Positions 34,208 to 42,939 of a stretch of DNA of 64,000 bases are shown in pieces. The stretch is taken from NCBI RefSeq assembly GCF_007828865.1, contig NZ_VIVK01000001.1, positions 2,914,001 to 2,978,000 of the forward strand, read 5' to 3'. Every line of letters begins with the position of its first letter. Position 1 is the stretch's first letter. The translations under genes and the position numbers were made by a program. This DNA is from Kribbella amoyensis (lineage in GTDB: Bacteria; Actinomycetota; Actinomycetes; Propionibacteriales; Kribbellaceae). Below the pieces are notes generated by a model. It was not told where the DNA came from, made no database searches, and saw nothing but the letters and a program-made list of their open reading frames with translations.

Positions 34208-35359
34208 ATGCGTATCACTGGATTCCGCACGCTCACCACCGTGCACGACTGGGGCCGCCCGATCGGCGACGTGAACGGGGCGGTCGGATCGGGCAAGACC
34301 TCGGTCCCGGTCGTCGTGCTCGAGACCGACACCGGCCTGGAGGGGATCGGCCTGGGCTCGCACGCCGGGGTCGAGAGCCTGTTCGGTGCGCTCGACGGCC
34401 AGGACCCGCGTTCCGTGGTCGCGCTGTACGACCGGATGCTCGCCTGGGTGTTCAAGAGCGGCCACGGCGGTGCCGTCTTCGGCACGATCGGCGCGCTCGA
34501 CCTGGCCCTGTGGGACTTGAAGGCGAAGGCGGCCGGCGAACCGTTGTGGCGGACGCTCGGTGCCCGCGACCACGTCGTCCCGGCGTACGCGTCCGGGCTG
34601 GACGGGCCGCTCCCGGACGAGGAACTCGTTGCCCTGCACAAGCGGTTCGCGGACCGCGGCCTGCGCGCGGTGAAGCTGAAGGGCGGCCTCGACGTCGGGA
34701 CCGACCTGCGCCGGCTCGACCTGGTCAGCGACCTGTACCGCGACGCGACCGGGCAGGTCCCGGCGCTGATGCTGGACGCGAACGAGTCCTGGTCGCGCAA
34801 GGAGGCGGTCCGGCACATCGGCCGGATCGAGGAGCGGCACGACCTCGCCTGGATCGAGGAGCCGGTCCGTCGCTGGGACGTCGACGGCCTCGCCCTCGTC
34901 ACCCGGTCGGTCAAGGCAGCCGTGGCCACGGGGGAGAACCTGACCGGGCTCGAGCAGTTCCGGCCGCTCGTCCAGGCGAACGCGGTGGACGTGGTGCAGA
35001 CCGGGAGCGTCTGGGGCATCACCCACTTCCTCCGGGTCGCGGCGCTGGCGCACGCGTTCGACCTGCCGGTCAGCCCGGTCGCGTACTCCGCGAACCCGCT
35101 CGGCCACGCGGCGGCCTCGGTCCCGAACCATCTGTCGATCGAGCTGCAGGACTTCGGCCACCCGATCGGGATCAGCGCCGACCAGGTGATCGCCGACGGG
35201 CACCTGGTCCTCGGTTCGGCGCCCGGCCTCGGCCTGACCCTTGACGAGGCCGCCATCGCCGACCTCGGTGACGCCGCCGACTGGGGACATCAGGCCGGCC
35301 CGCACGTCCGTCCCGACCGAGCCGGCCGCCGGCTGGTCGGCAAGCCCGCCTTCGACTGA
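34208..35359 (+). CDS. Enolase-superfamily (mandelate racemase/muconate lactonizing) enzyme, sugar-acid dehydratase-like
   Basis: 383 residues. N-terminal capping domain, then a TIM barrel with the full set of residues: K156-L-K158 (KLKGG), metal ligands D190 (LDANES), E217 (WIEEPV) and E243 (TGENL), and a likely general-base His300 (NPLGH). This is the mandelate racemase subgroup pattern, which abstracts a proton alpha to a carboxylate; acid-sugar dehydratases have it. The specific substrate is unknown. It is shorter than L-fuconate dehydratase (about 430 aa). Confidence 0.88.
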   Translation: MRITGFRTLTTVHDWGRPIGDVNGAVGSGKTSVPVVVLETDTGLEGIGLGSHAGVESLFGALDGQDPRSVVALYDRMLAWVFKSGHGGAVFGTIGALDLALWDLKAKAAGEPLWRTLGARDHVVPAYASGLDGPLPDEELVALHKRFADRGLRAVKLKGGLDVGTDLRRLDLVSDLYRDATGQVPALMLDANESWSRKEAVRHIGRIEERHDLAWIEEPVRRWDVDGLALVTRSVKAAVATGENLTGLEQFRPLVQANAVDVVQTGSVWGITHFLRVAALAHAFDLPVSPVAYSANPLGHAAASVPNHLSIELQDFGHPIGISADQVIADGHLVLGSAPGLGLTLDEAAIADLGDAADWGHQAGPHVRPDRAGRRLVGKPAFD

Positions 35360-35371
35360 GAGGACCACTCG

Positions 35372-36127
35372 ATGTCCACGGACACAGCACCACGCAGTGT
35401 CGTCGTGACCGGTGCCGCCGGTGCCCTGGGTCGCGCGACCGCACTTCGCCTGGCCACCGACGGGTACGCCGTCGCCCTGCTGGACCTCCCCGTTGAGGAG
35501 CTCGACGCATCCGCGGCCGCCTTGAAGGAAGCGGGCGCGGAGTACGCCGTCCTGCCGGTCGATCTGCGGGACACCGCGGCGTTGACGGGCGCGATCGAGG
35601 AGACCGAGCGCCGGCTCGGTGCGCTGGCCGGATTGGTGAACAACGCCGCGATCTACCCGGCCACGCCGTTCCTGGACGTCCCGGTCGAGGAGTACGAGGA
35701 CGTGGTCGCCGTGAACCAGCGGGCCTCCTTCGTCGCGGCGCAGGCGGCGGCCCGGCTGATGGTGCCGCGGCGGTCGGGCGGGATCGTCAACGTCGCCTCG
35801 ATCACCTGGCACGGTGGCTGGGAACGGCTGGCCAGCTACGTGAGTACCAAGGGCGCCGCGGTCGCGCTGACCAGGGCACTCGCCCGCGAACTCGGGCCGC
35901 ACGGCCTCCGGGTGAACGCGGTGTCGCCGGGCGCGTTCCCGACCAGGGCCGAGGCGATCCACGAGAACCCGGAGGCGTACACCGCGTTCGTGCTGGAGCA
36001 CCAGGCGATCAAGCGCCGTGGTGCCGCCGACGAGGTGGCGTCGGTGGTGTCGTTCCTGCTCGGTGCCGACTCGTCGTTCGTGACCGGGCAGACGGTCAAC
36101 GTCGACGGCGGCTGGATCATGGAGTGA
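35372..36127 (+). CDS. SDR family oxidoreductase
   Basis: 251 residues. Cofactor motif TGAAGALG at about 11-18; NNAAIYP near 88; catalytic Ser (VASITWHGG), Tyr and Lys (SYVSTKG) all present; PGAFPTRAEA and FVTGQTVNVDGGWIME at the C-terminus. It is a classical NAD(P) dehydrogenase, plausibly oxidising the imported sugar or its derivative. It starts 12 bp after the enolase gene and overlaps the DUF4432 gene by GTGA. Confidence 0.9.
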   Translation: MSTDTAPRSVVVTGAAGALGRATALRLATDGYAVALLDLPVEELDASAAALKEAGAEYAVLPVDLRDTAALTGAIEETERRLGALAGLVNNAAIYPATPFLDVPVEEYEDVVAVNQRASFVAAQAAARLMVPRRSGGIVNVASITWHGGWERLASYVSTKGAAVALTRALARELGPHGLRVNAVSPGAFPTRAEAIHENPEAYTAFVLEHQAIKRRGAADEVASVVSFLLGADSSFVTGQTVNVDGGWIME

Positions 36128-37263
36128 GTGGCTTGCGGATCTTCGGACAGGACCTGACGGCCCGCGAACTGCGGGAGCGGACCGGTGACCCCGACAGCGT
36201 GGCCGGCATCCGGCAGATCGAGCTGAGCAACGGCGTGGAACGCGGGGTCCGGGCGGTCCAGCTCCGCAGCGCGGCCGGGTTCGAGGTGGACGTGCTCGTC
36301 GACCGGGCGATGGACCTCGGCGCCGCCCGGTACCGGGGTGTGCCGGTCGGCTGGCGGTCGGGCAACGGCTTCCGGCATCCGGGGCTGCACGAGCACAACG
36401 ACGAGGGTGGGCTGTCCTGGTTGCGTGCGCTCGACGGCCTGCTGGTGTCGGGCGGTCTCGACCACACGTTGTTCGGCGGCGAGGTCGACGCGACCGGGTA
36501 CGGCTACCCGCCGAAGCCGGCCGTCACGCACGGGTTGCACGGCCGGCTCACCGCGATCCCCGCTCGGTTGCTGGAGGCAACGGAAGTGTGGGACGGCGAC
36601 CGGTGCGTCCTGCGGGTCCGCGGCGAGGTGATCCAGGCGACCTCGTTCGGCGAGCACCTGCGACTGACCCGGACCGTGGAGCTCGACTTCGACGGCCTGG
36701 AGCTGCGGCTGCACGACGTGGTGGACAACCTCGGCTTCGAGCGGACCCCGCACATGTTCCTGTACCACCTGAACTTCGGCTGGCCGCTGGTCGACGAGGG
36801 CACCGAGTTCGTCGCGCCGATCACGGCCACGACCTGGTGCAGCGACTCGGTGGCCGAGCAGGGCGTCTCGTACCGGACCTTGCCGGGACCGCAGCCGGGG
36901 TTCGTCGAGCAGGTCTTCGAGCACCAGGTGGTCGCCGACGAGTCCGGCCGTTCGCGGGTCGCGCTGATCCGCGCGGACGGTTCGCTCGGAGTGGAGGTCG
37001 CCTGGGACGCGGCCACGATGCCGGCGTTCTTCGAGTGGCAGAACCTGCGCAGCGGCCAGTACGCGATCGGCCTGGAGCCGTCCACGCACGCGGTCGCCGG
37101 GGACGCCGCGGCCCGGGCGGACGGGTCGATGACCTGGCTCGAACACGGTGAGTCGCGGACGTACCGGACCACGATCAGAGTGCTGGACGGCCCGGAGGCG
37201 ACCGAGTCGGTCCGGGCCACGATCCGCCGTACCGGCGGCCAACCCGAGGAGAATCCCCGATGA
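36124..37263 (+). CDS. DUF4432 (aldose-1-epimerase-like) protein
   Basis: 379 residues. GVRAVQLRSAAGFEVDVLVD then RAMDLGAARYRGVPVGWRSG is the DUF4432 opening, and GYPPKPAVTHGLHGRLTAIP and LYHLNFGWPLVDEGTEFVAP are typical of this galactose-mutarotase-fold family. Mutarotases interconvert sugar anomers, fitting a sugar catabolic operon. GTG start at 36124 overlapping the SDR stop; it overlaps the CoA-transferase gene by ATGA. Confidence 0.87.
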   Translation: MSGLRIFGQDLTARELRERTGDPDSVAGIRQIELSNGVERGVRAVQLRSAAGFEVDVLVDRAMDLGAARYRGVPVGWRSGNGFRHPGLHEHNDEGGLSWLRALDGLLVSGGLDHTLFGGEVDATGYGYPPKPAVTHGLHGRLTAIPARLLEATEVWDGDRCVLRVRGEVIQATSFGEHLRLTRTVELDFDGLELRLHDVVDNLGFERTPHMFLYHLNFGWPLVDEGTEFVAPITATTWCSDSVAEQGVSYRTLPGPQPGFVEQVFEHQVVADESGRSRVALIRADGSLGVEVAWDAATMPAFFEWQNLRSGQYAIGLEPSTHAVAGDAAARADGSMTWLEHGESRTYRTTIRVLDGPEATESVRATIRRTGGQPEENPR

Positions 37264-38501
37264 CCGAGACCGCCGGAATCCTCGACGGGTACCGCGTCCT
37301 GGACTGCTCGATCGCGATGGCCGGCCCGTTCGCGGCGCAACGGCTCGGTGATCTCGGTGCGGACGTGGTGAAGGTCGAACCGGTCACCGGTGAGTGGCAA
37401 CGGCACGCCGCGGCCGGTGGGGCCCAGGGCAACGCGATCAACGTGTCGTTCCTCTCCCTCAACCGGAACAAGCGATCGCTCGCCGTCGACCTCAAGTCGG
37501 CGGCCGGCAAGGACGTGCTGCTCCGGCTGGTCGAACGCGCCGACGTCTTCCTGCAGAACTACCGTCCGGGCGTGGCCGAGCGGCTCGGCGTCGACTACGC
37601 GACGTTGTCGGCGATCAACCCGTCGCTGGTCTACGTGTCGATGTCCGGGTACGGCGAGGACGGGCCGCACCGGAACCTGCCCGGCCAGGACCTGTTGCTG
37701 CAGGCAAGATCCGGCGCGATGCTGTCGACCGGTCGGCACGGCGAACCACCGCAGCCGGCCGGCCAGTACCTGGTGGACGCGGTGACCGCGTCGACGGCGT
37801 TCGAGGCCGTGCTCGCCGCCCTGCTGCATCGGGAGCGTACCGGCGAGGGACAGCTCGTCCAGGTGAACATGCTGGACGCGATCACCACCCTGCAGATGCA
37901 GGAGTTGTCGGTCTTCACGGCCGGCGGCGTTCCGCAGCAGCGTGGGAGCGAGCCGCACGCGCACGTGTACATCCGCTCGCCGTACGGGACCTTCAGGACG
38001 GCGGACGGGTTCCTCGCGCTGGCGATGCCCGACCTGCCGACGCTGGGCCGGGTGATCGGCGAGGACACCTTCCTGGCGATGGACTCGGAGGTGCACGGCT
38101 GGACGCACCGGGACGAGATCTTCCGGCGGACCGCCGACCGGCTGGTGACCCGGCCGACCGAGGAGTGGCTGGCGGAGTTGTCGGCCGCGGGGATCTGGGC
38201 CGGGCCGGTGTACGACTACCAGGACCTGGTCGACGATCCGCAGATCGCCTTCAACGGGACCTTCGTGGAGTACGACCATCCGACCGAGGGCCGGGTGAAG
38301 ACGCCGGGCTTCCCGTACAAGTTCGCGCGGACGCCGGCCCGGATCGAGCGAGGCGCGCCCCTGGTCGGTGAGCACAGCGCGGAGGTACTGGCGGAGGCCG
38401 GGTTCGGTCCCGAGGAGATCGCGGAGCTGCTCGGGTCGGGTGCGGTCGCCGAGACCCGGCTCGAAGGGGCCACGGCCGATCGATCCGCGCAGGCGTCGTG
38501 A
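37260..38501 (+). CDS. CaiB/BaiF-type (family III) CoA-transferase
   Basis: 413 residues. LDGYRVLDCSIAMAGPFAAQ, LGDLGADVVKVEP and LNRNKRSLAVDLKSAAGKD are family signatures; the catalytic aspartate is D144 (PGQDLLLQA). It moves CoA between carboxylic acids, forming acyl-CoA and so preparing an acid for hydration or beta-oxidation-like steps. Within a sugar ABC operon this is unusual. It is coupled to the genes on both sides. Confidence 0.92.
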   Translation: MTETAGILDGYRVLDCSIAMAGPFAAQRLGDLGADVVKVEPVTGEWQRHAAAGGAQGNAINVSFLSLNRNKRSLAVDLKSAAGKDVLLRLVERADVFLQNYRPGVAERLGVDYATLSAINPSLVYVSMSGYGEDGPHRNLPGQDLLLQARSGAMLSTGRHGEPPQPAGQYLVDAVTASTAFEAVLAALLHRERTGEGQLVQVNMLDAITTLQMQELSVFTAGGVPQQRGSEPHAHVYIRSPYGTFRTADGFLALAMPDLPTLGRVIGEDTFLAMDSEVHGWTHRDEIFRRTADRLVTRPTEEWLAELSAAGIWAGPVYDYQDLVDDPQIAFNGTFVEYDHPTEGRVKTPGFPYKFARTPARIERGAPLVGEHSAEVLAEAGFGPEEIAELLGSGAVAETRLEGATADRSAQAS

Positions 38502-39631
38502 CCGGCGCGTACCGCGGTCTCACCTGGGACCATCCGCGCGGCCGGGACGCGCTGGTCGCGGCGTCCGGGACGATGCCGGGGGCAACGATCGACTGGGACA
38601 CGCATCCGCTCAGCGGGTTCGAGTCCACCCCGATCGCGGACCTGGCGAGCCGGTACGACGTGATCGTGCTCGACCATCCGCATCTCGGCGAGGCGCTGGC
38701 CCACGACTGTCTCCGGCCGCTCGACGAGGTCTTCGATCCCGGGGACCTGCGGCGCTGGGCGACCGAGACGGCCGGCCCGAGCTTCGCGTCGTACACGCTC
38801 GACGGGCACGTCTGGGCGCTCCCGCTGGACGCGGCCACGCAGGTCGCGGCGACCAGGGTCGACCTGGCCGGCGAAATGCCGGTGCTCTGGTCCGACGTCG
38901 TCGCGCTGTCGCAGCGGGTACCGGTAGCGCTCTCCGTGGCCGGACCGCATGCGCTGTTGACGTTCGCGTCGATCTGCGTGGCGTTGGGCGAGGAGCCGGG
39001 TGGGTCCGAGGGGTTCGTGGCTGCGGCGACCGGCACGCGGGCGCTGGAGTTGATGACCGACCTGGTCGCGCGGGCGCCGCGGTACACGGTCGAGCTCGAT
39101 CCGATCGGGCTGCTCGAGGACATGGTGCACGGGGACTCGGTCGCGCACTGCCCGTTGGTCTACGGGTACGTGAACTACTCGGCCACGACGCTCGATCGGC
39201 GGGTCAGTTTCACCGACGCGCCGAGTTCGGTACCGGGTGGCCGAGTGGGATCGACGCTCGGTGGGACCGGGCTCGCGGTGACGCGGCGCTGTGAGGTGAC
39301 GCCGGAGTTGGTGGAGCACCTCGGGTGGTTGCTGTCGCGGGATGCGCAGGAGGCCTTCATTCCGGCGCATTCCGGGCAGCCGTCGTTGCGGAGTGCGTGG
39401 CTCGCCGACTCGGTGAACGACCCGGTGGGCGGCTTCTACCGGGACACCTTGCGCTCTGTGACGCAGGCGTGGGTGCGGCCGCGGTACGACGGGTACATCG
39501 CGTTCCAGACCGAGGCCGCCGAGGTGGTCCGGTCGGTCGTCACGGGCGGTTCGTCGATCGCGGCCGGGTCGAGCGAGCTGGACACCCTTTATCTGAACGG
39601 CATTCGCCCGACGGAAGGAAGTACACGATGA
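38498..39631 (+). CDS. Solute-binding-protein-like protein without signal peptide
   Basis: 377 residues. The fold resembles family-1 ABC solute-binding proteins: RGLTWDHPRGRDALVAASG at the start, DVIVLDHPHLGEALAHDCLR and LGGTGLAVTRRCEVTPEL. The N-terminus is hydrophilic, with no signal peptide, lipobox or membrane anchor, so it is predicted to stay in the cytoplasm. GTG start overlapping the CoA-transferase stop; ATGA overlap with the hydratase. It could be a soluble ligand carrier or sensor, or a repurposed binding domain. Confidence 0.82.
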   Translation: MTGAYRGLTWDHPRGRDALVAASGTMPGATIDWDTHPLSGFESTPIADLASRYDVIVLDHPHLGEALAHDCLRPLDEVFDPGDLRRWATETAGPSFASYTLDGHVWALPLDAATQVAATRVDLAGEMPVLWSDVVALSQRVPVALSVAGPHALLTFASICVALGEEPGGSEGFVAAATGTRALELMTDLVARAPRYTVELDPIGLLEDMVHGDSVAHCPLVYGYVNYSATTLDRRVSFTDAPSSVPGGRVGSTLGGTGLAVTRRCEVTPELVEHLGWLLSRDAQEAFIPAHSGQPSLRSAWLADSVNDPVGGFYRDTLRSVTQAWVRPRYDGYIAFQTEAAEVVRSVVTGGSSIAAGSSELDTLYLNGIRPTEGSTR

Positions 39632-40398
39632 CGGACGACGTGCGGTTCGACCTGGACGGCCAGGTCGCCGTCATCACCCTGAACCGGCCGGCGAAACTCA
39701 ACGCGGTCACGCAGGCGATGTCGGACCGGCTGGTCGAGCTGGCGCAACGCTGCAACGAGGACGACGAGGTCCGCGCGGTCGTCCTGACGGGTGCGGGTGA
39801 TCGGGCGTTCTGCGCGGGCTCGGACATCGGTGAGCTGGCGAAGTACCGGACCCCGTGGGAGTTCCGGAACCGGGCCGACTACTGCGACTCGCTGAAGCTG
39901 CTCCGGAAGCCGATCGTTGCCGCGATCAACGGGTACGCGCTGGGCGGCGGACTGGAGACCGCGTTGATCTGCGACGTCCGGCTCGCCTCGGCGACGGCGA
40001 AGCTGGCCGCGCCGGAGGTCAAGCTGGGCTGGATCGGCGGCGGTGGCATGTCGGCCCTGCTGGAGCGGTCGATCGGCAGCAGCAACGCCGCGCTGATGCT
40101 GATGACCGGTGATCCGATCGACGCACAACGGGCCCTCGCGTGGGGCCTGGTCAGCGAGGTCCTCGCACCGGACGACCTGGTACCACGGGCGCTGGAGGTG
40201 GCGGCCACGATCGCGAGCCGGGCACCGATCGCGGTGGAGACGGCGAAGGCGAACCTGGCCGCGGCCGCCTCGATGCCGCTGGAGCAGGCGGTCCGCTACG
40301 AGCGCGACCTGCAGACTGTCTGTTTCGCGACCCAGGACGCGGCCGAGGGGCGAGCCGCCTTCGCCGAGAAGCGGGCGCCGACGTTCATTCGGGCGTGA
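39628..40398 (+). CDS. Enoyl-CoA hydratase/isomerase family protein
   Basis: 256 residues. The crotonase core is present: RAFCAGSDIGEL (oxyanion hole), NGYALGGGLETALICDVRLA with Glu110 and AAPEVKLGWIGGG with Glu130, matching the two catalytic glutamates of true hydratases. It is the last gene of the operon and would act on the acyl-CoA made by the CoA-transferase. Its 3' end overlaps the second FCD regulator gene by 14 bp, tail to tail. Confidence 0.92.
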   Translation: MTDDVRFDLDGQVAVITLNRPAKLNAVTQAMSDRLVELAQRCNEDDEVRAVVLTGAGDRAFCAGSDIGELAKYRTPWEFRNRADYCDSLKLLRKPIVAAINGYALGGGLETALICDVRLASATAKLAAPEVKLGWIGGGGMSALLERSIGSSNAALMLMTGDPIDAQRALAWGLVSEVLAPDDLVPRALEVAATIASRAPIAVETAKANLAAAASMPLEQAVRYERDLQTVCFATQDAAEGRAAFAEKRAPTFIRA

Positions 40399-41074
40399 GG
40401 TCGGTGAGGTGACGGCGGATCCAGTTCTCGATCCCGGCCACGTGCGACAGCGAGTGGGCGGCCGCGATACTCGGCTGCCGGTCGGCGATGGCCAGCGCGA
40501 TCGCGCGGTGCTCCCGCCGGGTCTGGTCGAACGAGTCCTGCTGGGTCACGCCACGCCAGAGCCGGGCCCGGTGGGTCCGGCCGGCCACCCCGTCGATGAA
40601 CGAGCACAGCACCGCGTTCCCGGAGGCCTCGGCGATCCGGTGGTGGAACTCCAGGTCGTTCGCGACCACCTCGTCGACCGGCGCGTCGGCGGTGATCGAG
40701 TCGACCAGTGCGAGCAGCCCGGCCGCGTCCGCGTCGGACATCAGCCGGGCGGCCTTCTCGGCGGCCATCGGTTCGAGCGCGCGCCGGACCTCGAACAGGT
40801 CGAGCACACTGGAGTCCTGGTGGACGTCGATGATGAAGCCCATCGTCTCCAGCAGGATCTCCGGCGTCAGGCTGGTCACGTAGGTGCCGTCACCGCGCCG
40901 GACGTCGAGGATCCGGATCATCGCCAGCGCCTTGACCGCCTCGCGCAGCGAACTGCGCGAGATCCGCAGTTGCTCGGCCAGGTCGGCCTCGCGCGGCAGC
41001 CGGTCACCCGGCTTCAGGCTGCCGTCGAGGATCATCGCCTTGATCCGCTCGATGGCCACGTCGGTCAGGGCCAT
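40385..41074 (-). CDS. GntR/FadR-type transcriptional regulator with FCD domain (second)
   Basis: 229 residues. Helix-turn-helix LKPGDRLPREADLAEQLRIS then RSSLREAVKALAMIRILDVR, and FCD domain with NDLEFHHRIAEASGNAVLCS. ATG with GGAG upstream. It lies 90 bp after the SDR gene on the same strand, probably the last cistron of the FAH-SDR unit, and likely controls it through the TCTGATGT sites before the FAH gene. Its ligand is probably a sugar-acid intermediate. Confidence 0.87.
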   Translation of the reverse strand: MALTDVAIERIKAMILDGSLKPGDRLPREADLAEQLRISRSSLREAVKALAMIRILDVRRGDGTYVTSLTPEILLETMGFIIDVHQDSSVLDLFEVRRALEPMAAEKAARLMSDADAAGLLALVDSITADAPVDEVVANDLEFHHRIAEASGNAVLCSFIDGVAGRTHRARLWRGVTQQDSFDQTRREHRAIALAIADRQPSIAAAHSLSHVAGIENWIRRHLTDLTPE

Positions 41075-41164
41075 GGGACTCCACTCTGCGCGCGAGAACT
41101 GCCGGGTCGGGCTCGCAGTCTAGGGCGCGGCCGACGGTTCATCGCGGGTTGCGCGGACTCGGGG

Positions 41165-41920
41165 TCAGCCGACCGGGCGGAGCCGTAGACCGGCCATACC
41201 GCCGTCGACCGCGAGGGCGGCGCCGACGGTCGAGCCCGAGTTGGGGCCGCCGAGGTACGCGACCGCGAGCGCGACCTCCTGCGCCGTGACCAGGCGTCCG
41301 TGCGGCTGTCGGGCATCCAAGGCGGCCCGCTCGGCCTGCGGATCGGGGGCGGAGTCGAGCAGCCGCTGGACCCACGGCGTCTCGGCCGTTCCCGGGTTCA
41401 CGCAGTTGACCCGGATGCCTTCCCGGACGTGGTCCGCGGCCATCGCCATCGTGAGCGACTGCAGGGCGCCCTTGGTGGCCGAGTACAACGCGCGCTGCGG
41501 CAGCCCGGCCGTCGCGGCGACCGAGGCGACGTTGACGATCGCGGCCGCGGGCGACTTCCGCAGATGCGGCAGGGCGGCCCGGCTGACCCGGACCGCGCCG
41601 ACCACGTTCACGTCGTACACCTGGTGCCACTGCTCGTCGGAGTTGTCGGAAACGGTGCCCTGGGCACCGATTCCGGCGTTGTTGACCACCACGTCCAGCC
41701 GGCCCCAGGTCGCGATCACCTGGTCCACCGCCTGCCGCACGCTCTCGTCGTTCGTCACGTCGGCCTTCAGCCCGAGCACGCCGTCCGGGACGCCGGCCGG
41801 GTCCAGGTCCAGGGCGGCGACCTGGGCACCGCGACTCGCGAGCTCGGCGGCGACGGCCGCGCCGATCCCGGACGCGCCCCCGGTGACGAGCGCGACCAGC
41901 CCCTCGTACTCGCCGCTCAT
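41165..41920 (-). CDS. SDR oxidoreductase, 2-keto-3-deoxy-L-fuconate dehydrogenase-like
   Basis: 251 residues. TGGASGIG cofactor motif, NNAG, VASVAATAGLP and YSATK active-site elements. The C-terminal region LLDSAPDPQAERAALDARQP then HGRLVTAQEV and VDGGMAGLRLR resembles, from memory, the 2-keto-3-deoxy-L-fuconate 4-dehydrogenases found beside FAH hydrolases in actinobacteria. It overlaps the FAH gene by 4 bp. The product would be a 2,4-diketo acid, the substrate of the FAH enzyme. Confidence 0.82.
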   Translation of the reverse strand: MSGEYEGLVALVTGGASGIGAAVAAELASRGAQVAALDLDPAGVPDGVLGLKADVTNDESVRQAVDQVIATWGRLDVVVNNAGIGAQGTVSDNSDEQWHQVYDVNVVGAVRVSRAALPHLRKSPAAAIVNVASVAATAGLPQRALYSATKGALQSLTMAMAADHVREGIRVNCVNPGTAETPWVQRLLDSAPDPQAERAALDARQPHGRLVTAQEVALAVAYLGGPNSGSTVGAALAVDGGMAGLRLRPVG

Positions 41921-42777
41921 CGGCCCGCTCCGAACGCGACGTACTCCTGCCGCTGGCGGCCGAGGCCGTCGATCTCCAGCTCGACCACGTCACCCGGCGC
42001 GAGGTACGGGAACCGGCCGGACAGCGCGACGCCCTCGGGCGTCCCGGTCAGCACCAGGTCGCCCGGATCGAGCACCATGTACTGGCTCAGGTGGTGGATG
42101 ATGTGCGCGACGTCGAAGATCAGGTCGGCGGTGCTGGAGTCCTGCCGGGGCTCGCCGTTGACGAAGCTGCGCAGCCCGAGCTTGCCGGCCTCGATCTCGT
42201 CCGGGGTGACCAGCCACGGGCCGACGGGGCTGAACCCGGCGGCGATCTTGCCCTTGCTCCACTGGCCGCCGGAGACCTCGAGCTGGAACTCCCGCTCGGA
42301 CAGGTCGTTGGCGACCACGAAGCCGGCCACGTGGTCGAGGCTCTCGGCCGGCGAGTCGAGGTACGACGCGCGCTTGCCGATCACGACACCGAGCTCGACC
42401 TCCCAGTCCGTCTTCACGCTGTTGCGCGGGATCGTGACCGGGTCGTTCGGACCGGCCAACGTGTTGGGGGCCTTGAAGAACAGCACCGGGACGGTGGGCG
42501 GCTGGGCACCGGACTCGGCCGCGTGGGCCGCGTAGTTCATCCCGATGCAGACGATCGCGCCGGGCTTGGTGATCGGGGCGCCGATCCGGAGGCTGTCGGC
42601 ACCGTCGAGCAGCGGGAGGTCCCCGGCCGCGAGCGCGGTGGCGACCCGGGCCGGACCACCGGACGCCCAGAACTCGCCGTCGAGGTCGCGGGTGAGCCCT
42701 CGGAGGTCGTAGGTCCGGTCGTCGGCGATCACCACGGGCTGTTCCTGGCCGACCGCTCCCAGACGCGCGAACTTCAT
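41917..42777 (-). CDS. Fumarylacetoacetate hydrolase family, 2,4-diketo-3-deoxy-sugar-acid hydrolase-like
   Basis: 286 residues. FAH-fold motifs: CIGMNYAAHAAESG, IPRNSVKTDWEVELGVVIGK (metal Glu residues), NDLSEREFQLEVSGGQWSKG and LTGTPEGVALS. The NDLSERxFQ...GQWSKGK pattern is that of hydrolases cutting 2,4-diketo-3-deoxy-L-fuconate or -rhamnonate into pyruvate and L-lactate. The start at 42777 follows GGAGGAAG; upstream frame is noise. It heads an operon with the SDR dehydrogenase and an FCD regulator. Confidence 0.87.
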   Translation of the reverse strand: MKFARLGAVGQEQPVVIADDRTYDLRGLTRDLDGEFWASGGPARVATALAAGDLPLLDGADSLRIGAPITKPGAIVCIGMNYAAHAAESGAQPPTVPVLFFKAPNTLAGPNDPVTIPRNSVKTDWEVELGVVIGKRASYLDSPAESLDHVAGFVVANDLSEREFQLEVSGGQWSKGKIAAGFSPVGPWLVTPDEIEAGKLGLRSFVNGEPRQDSSTADLIFDVAHIIHHLSQYMVLDPGDLVLTGTPEGVALSGRFPYLAPGDVVELEIDGLGRQRQEYVAFGAGR

Positions 42778-42795
42778 AGCTACTTCCTCCAGAGG

Positions 42796-42869
42796 TCTGA
42801 TGTTAGCTCCGACTCTCGCGGCGAGCCGAGCGGATCGTCCTCCACTTTGGCAGGCGAAACATCTGATGT
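42796..42869. promoter_or_regulatory. Paired FCD-regulator operator candidates before the FAH gene
   Basis: TCTGATGT occurs at 42796-42803 and 42862-42869; the second is inside the near-palindrome ACATCTGATGT (42859-42869). The centres are 66 bp apart, upstream of the FAH operon start at 42777 and the lipoate ligase start at 42940. The sequence style fits FadR/FCD operators. Confidence 0.5.
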
Positions 42870-42939
42870 CTACCCGACGTCCATCGCTGGTGCCGGTCAG
42901 TTGCCGCCGAGTGCGGGCGCGGCGTGGCACGATGCCGGT

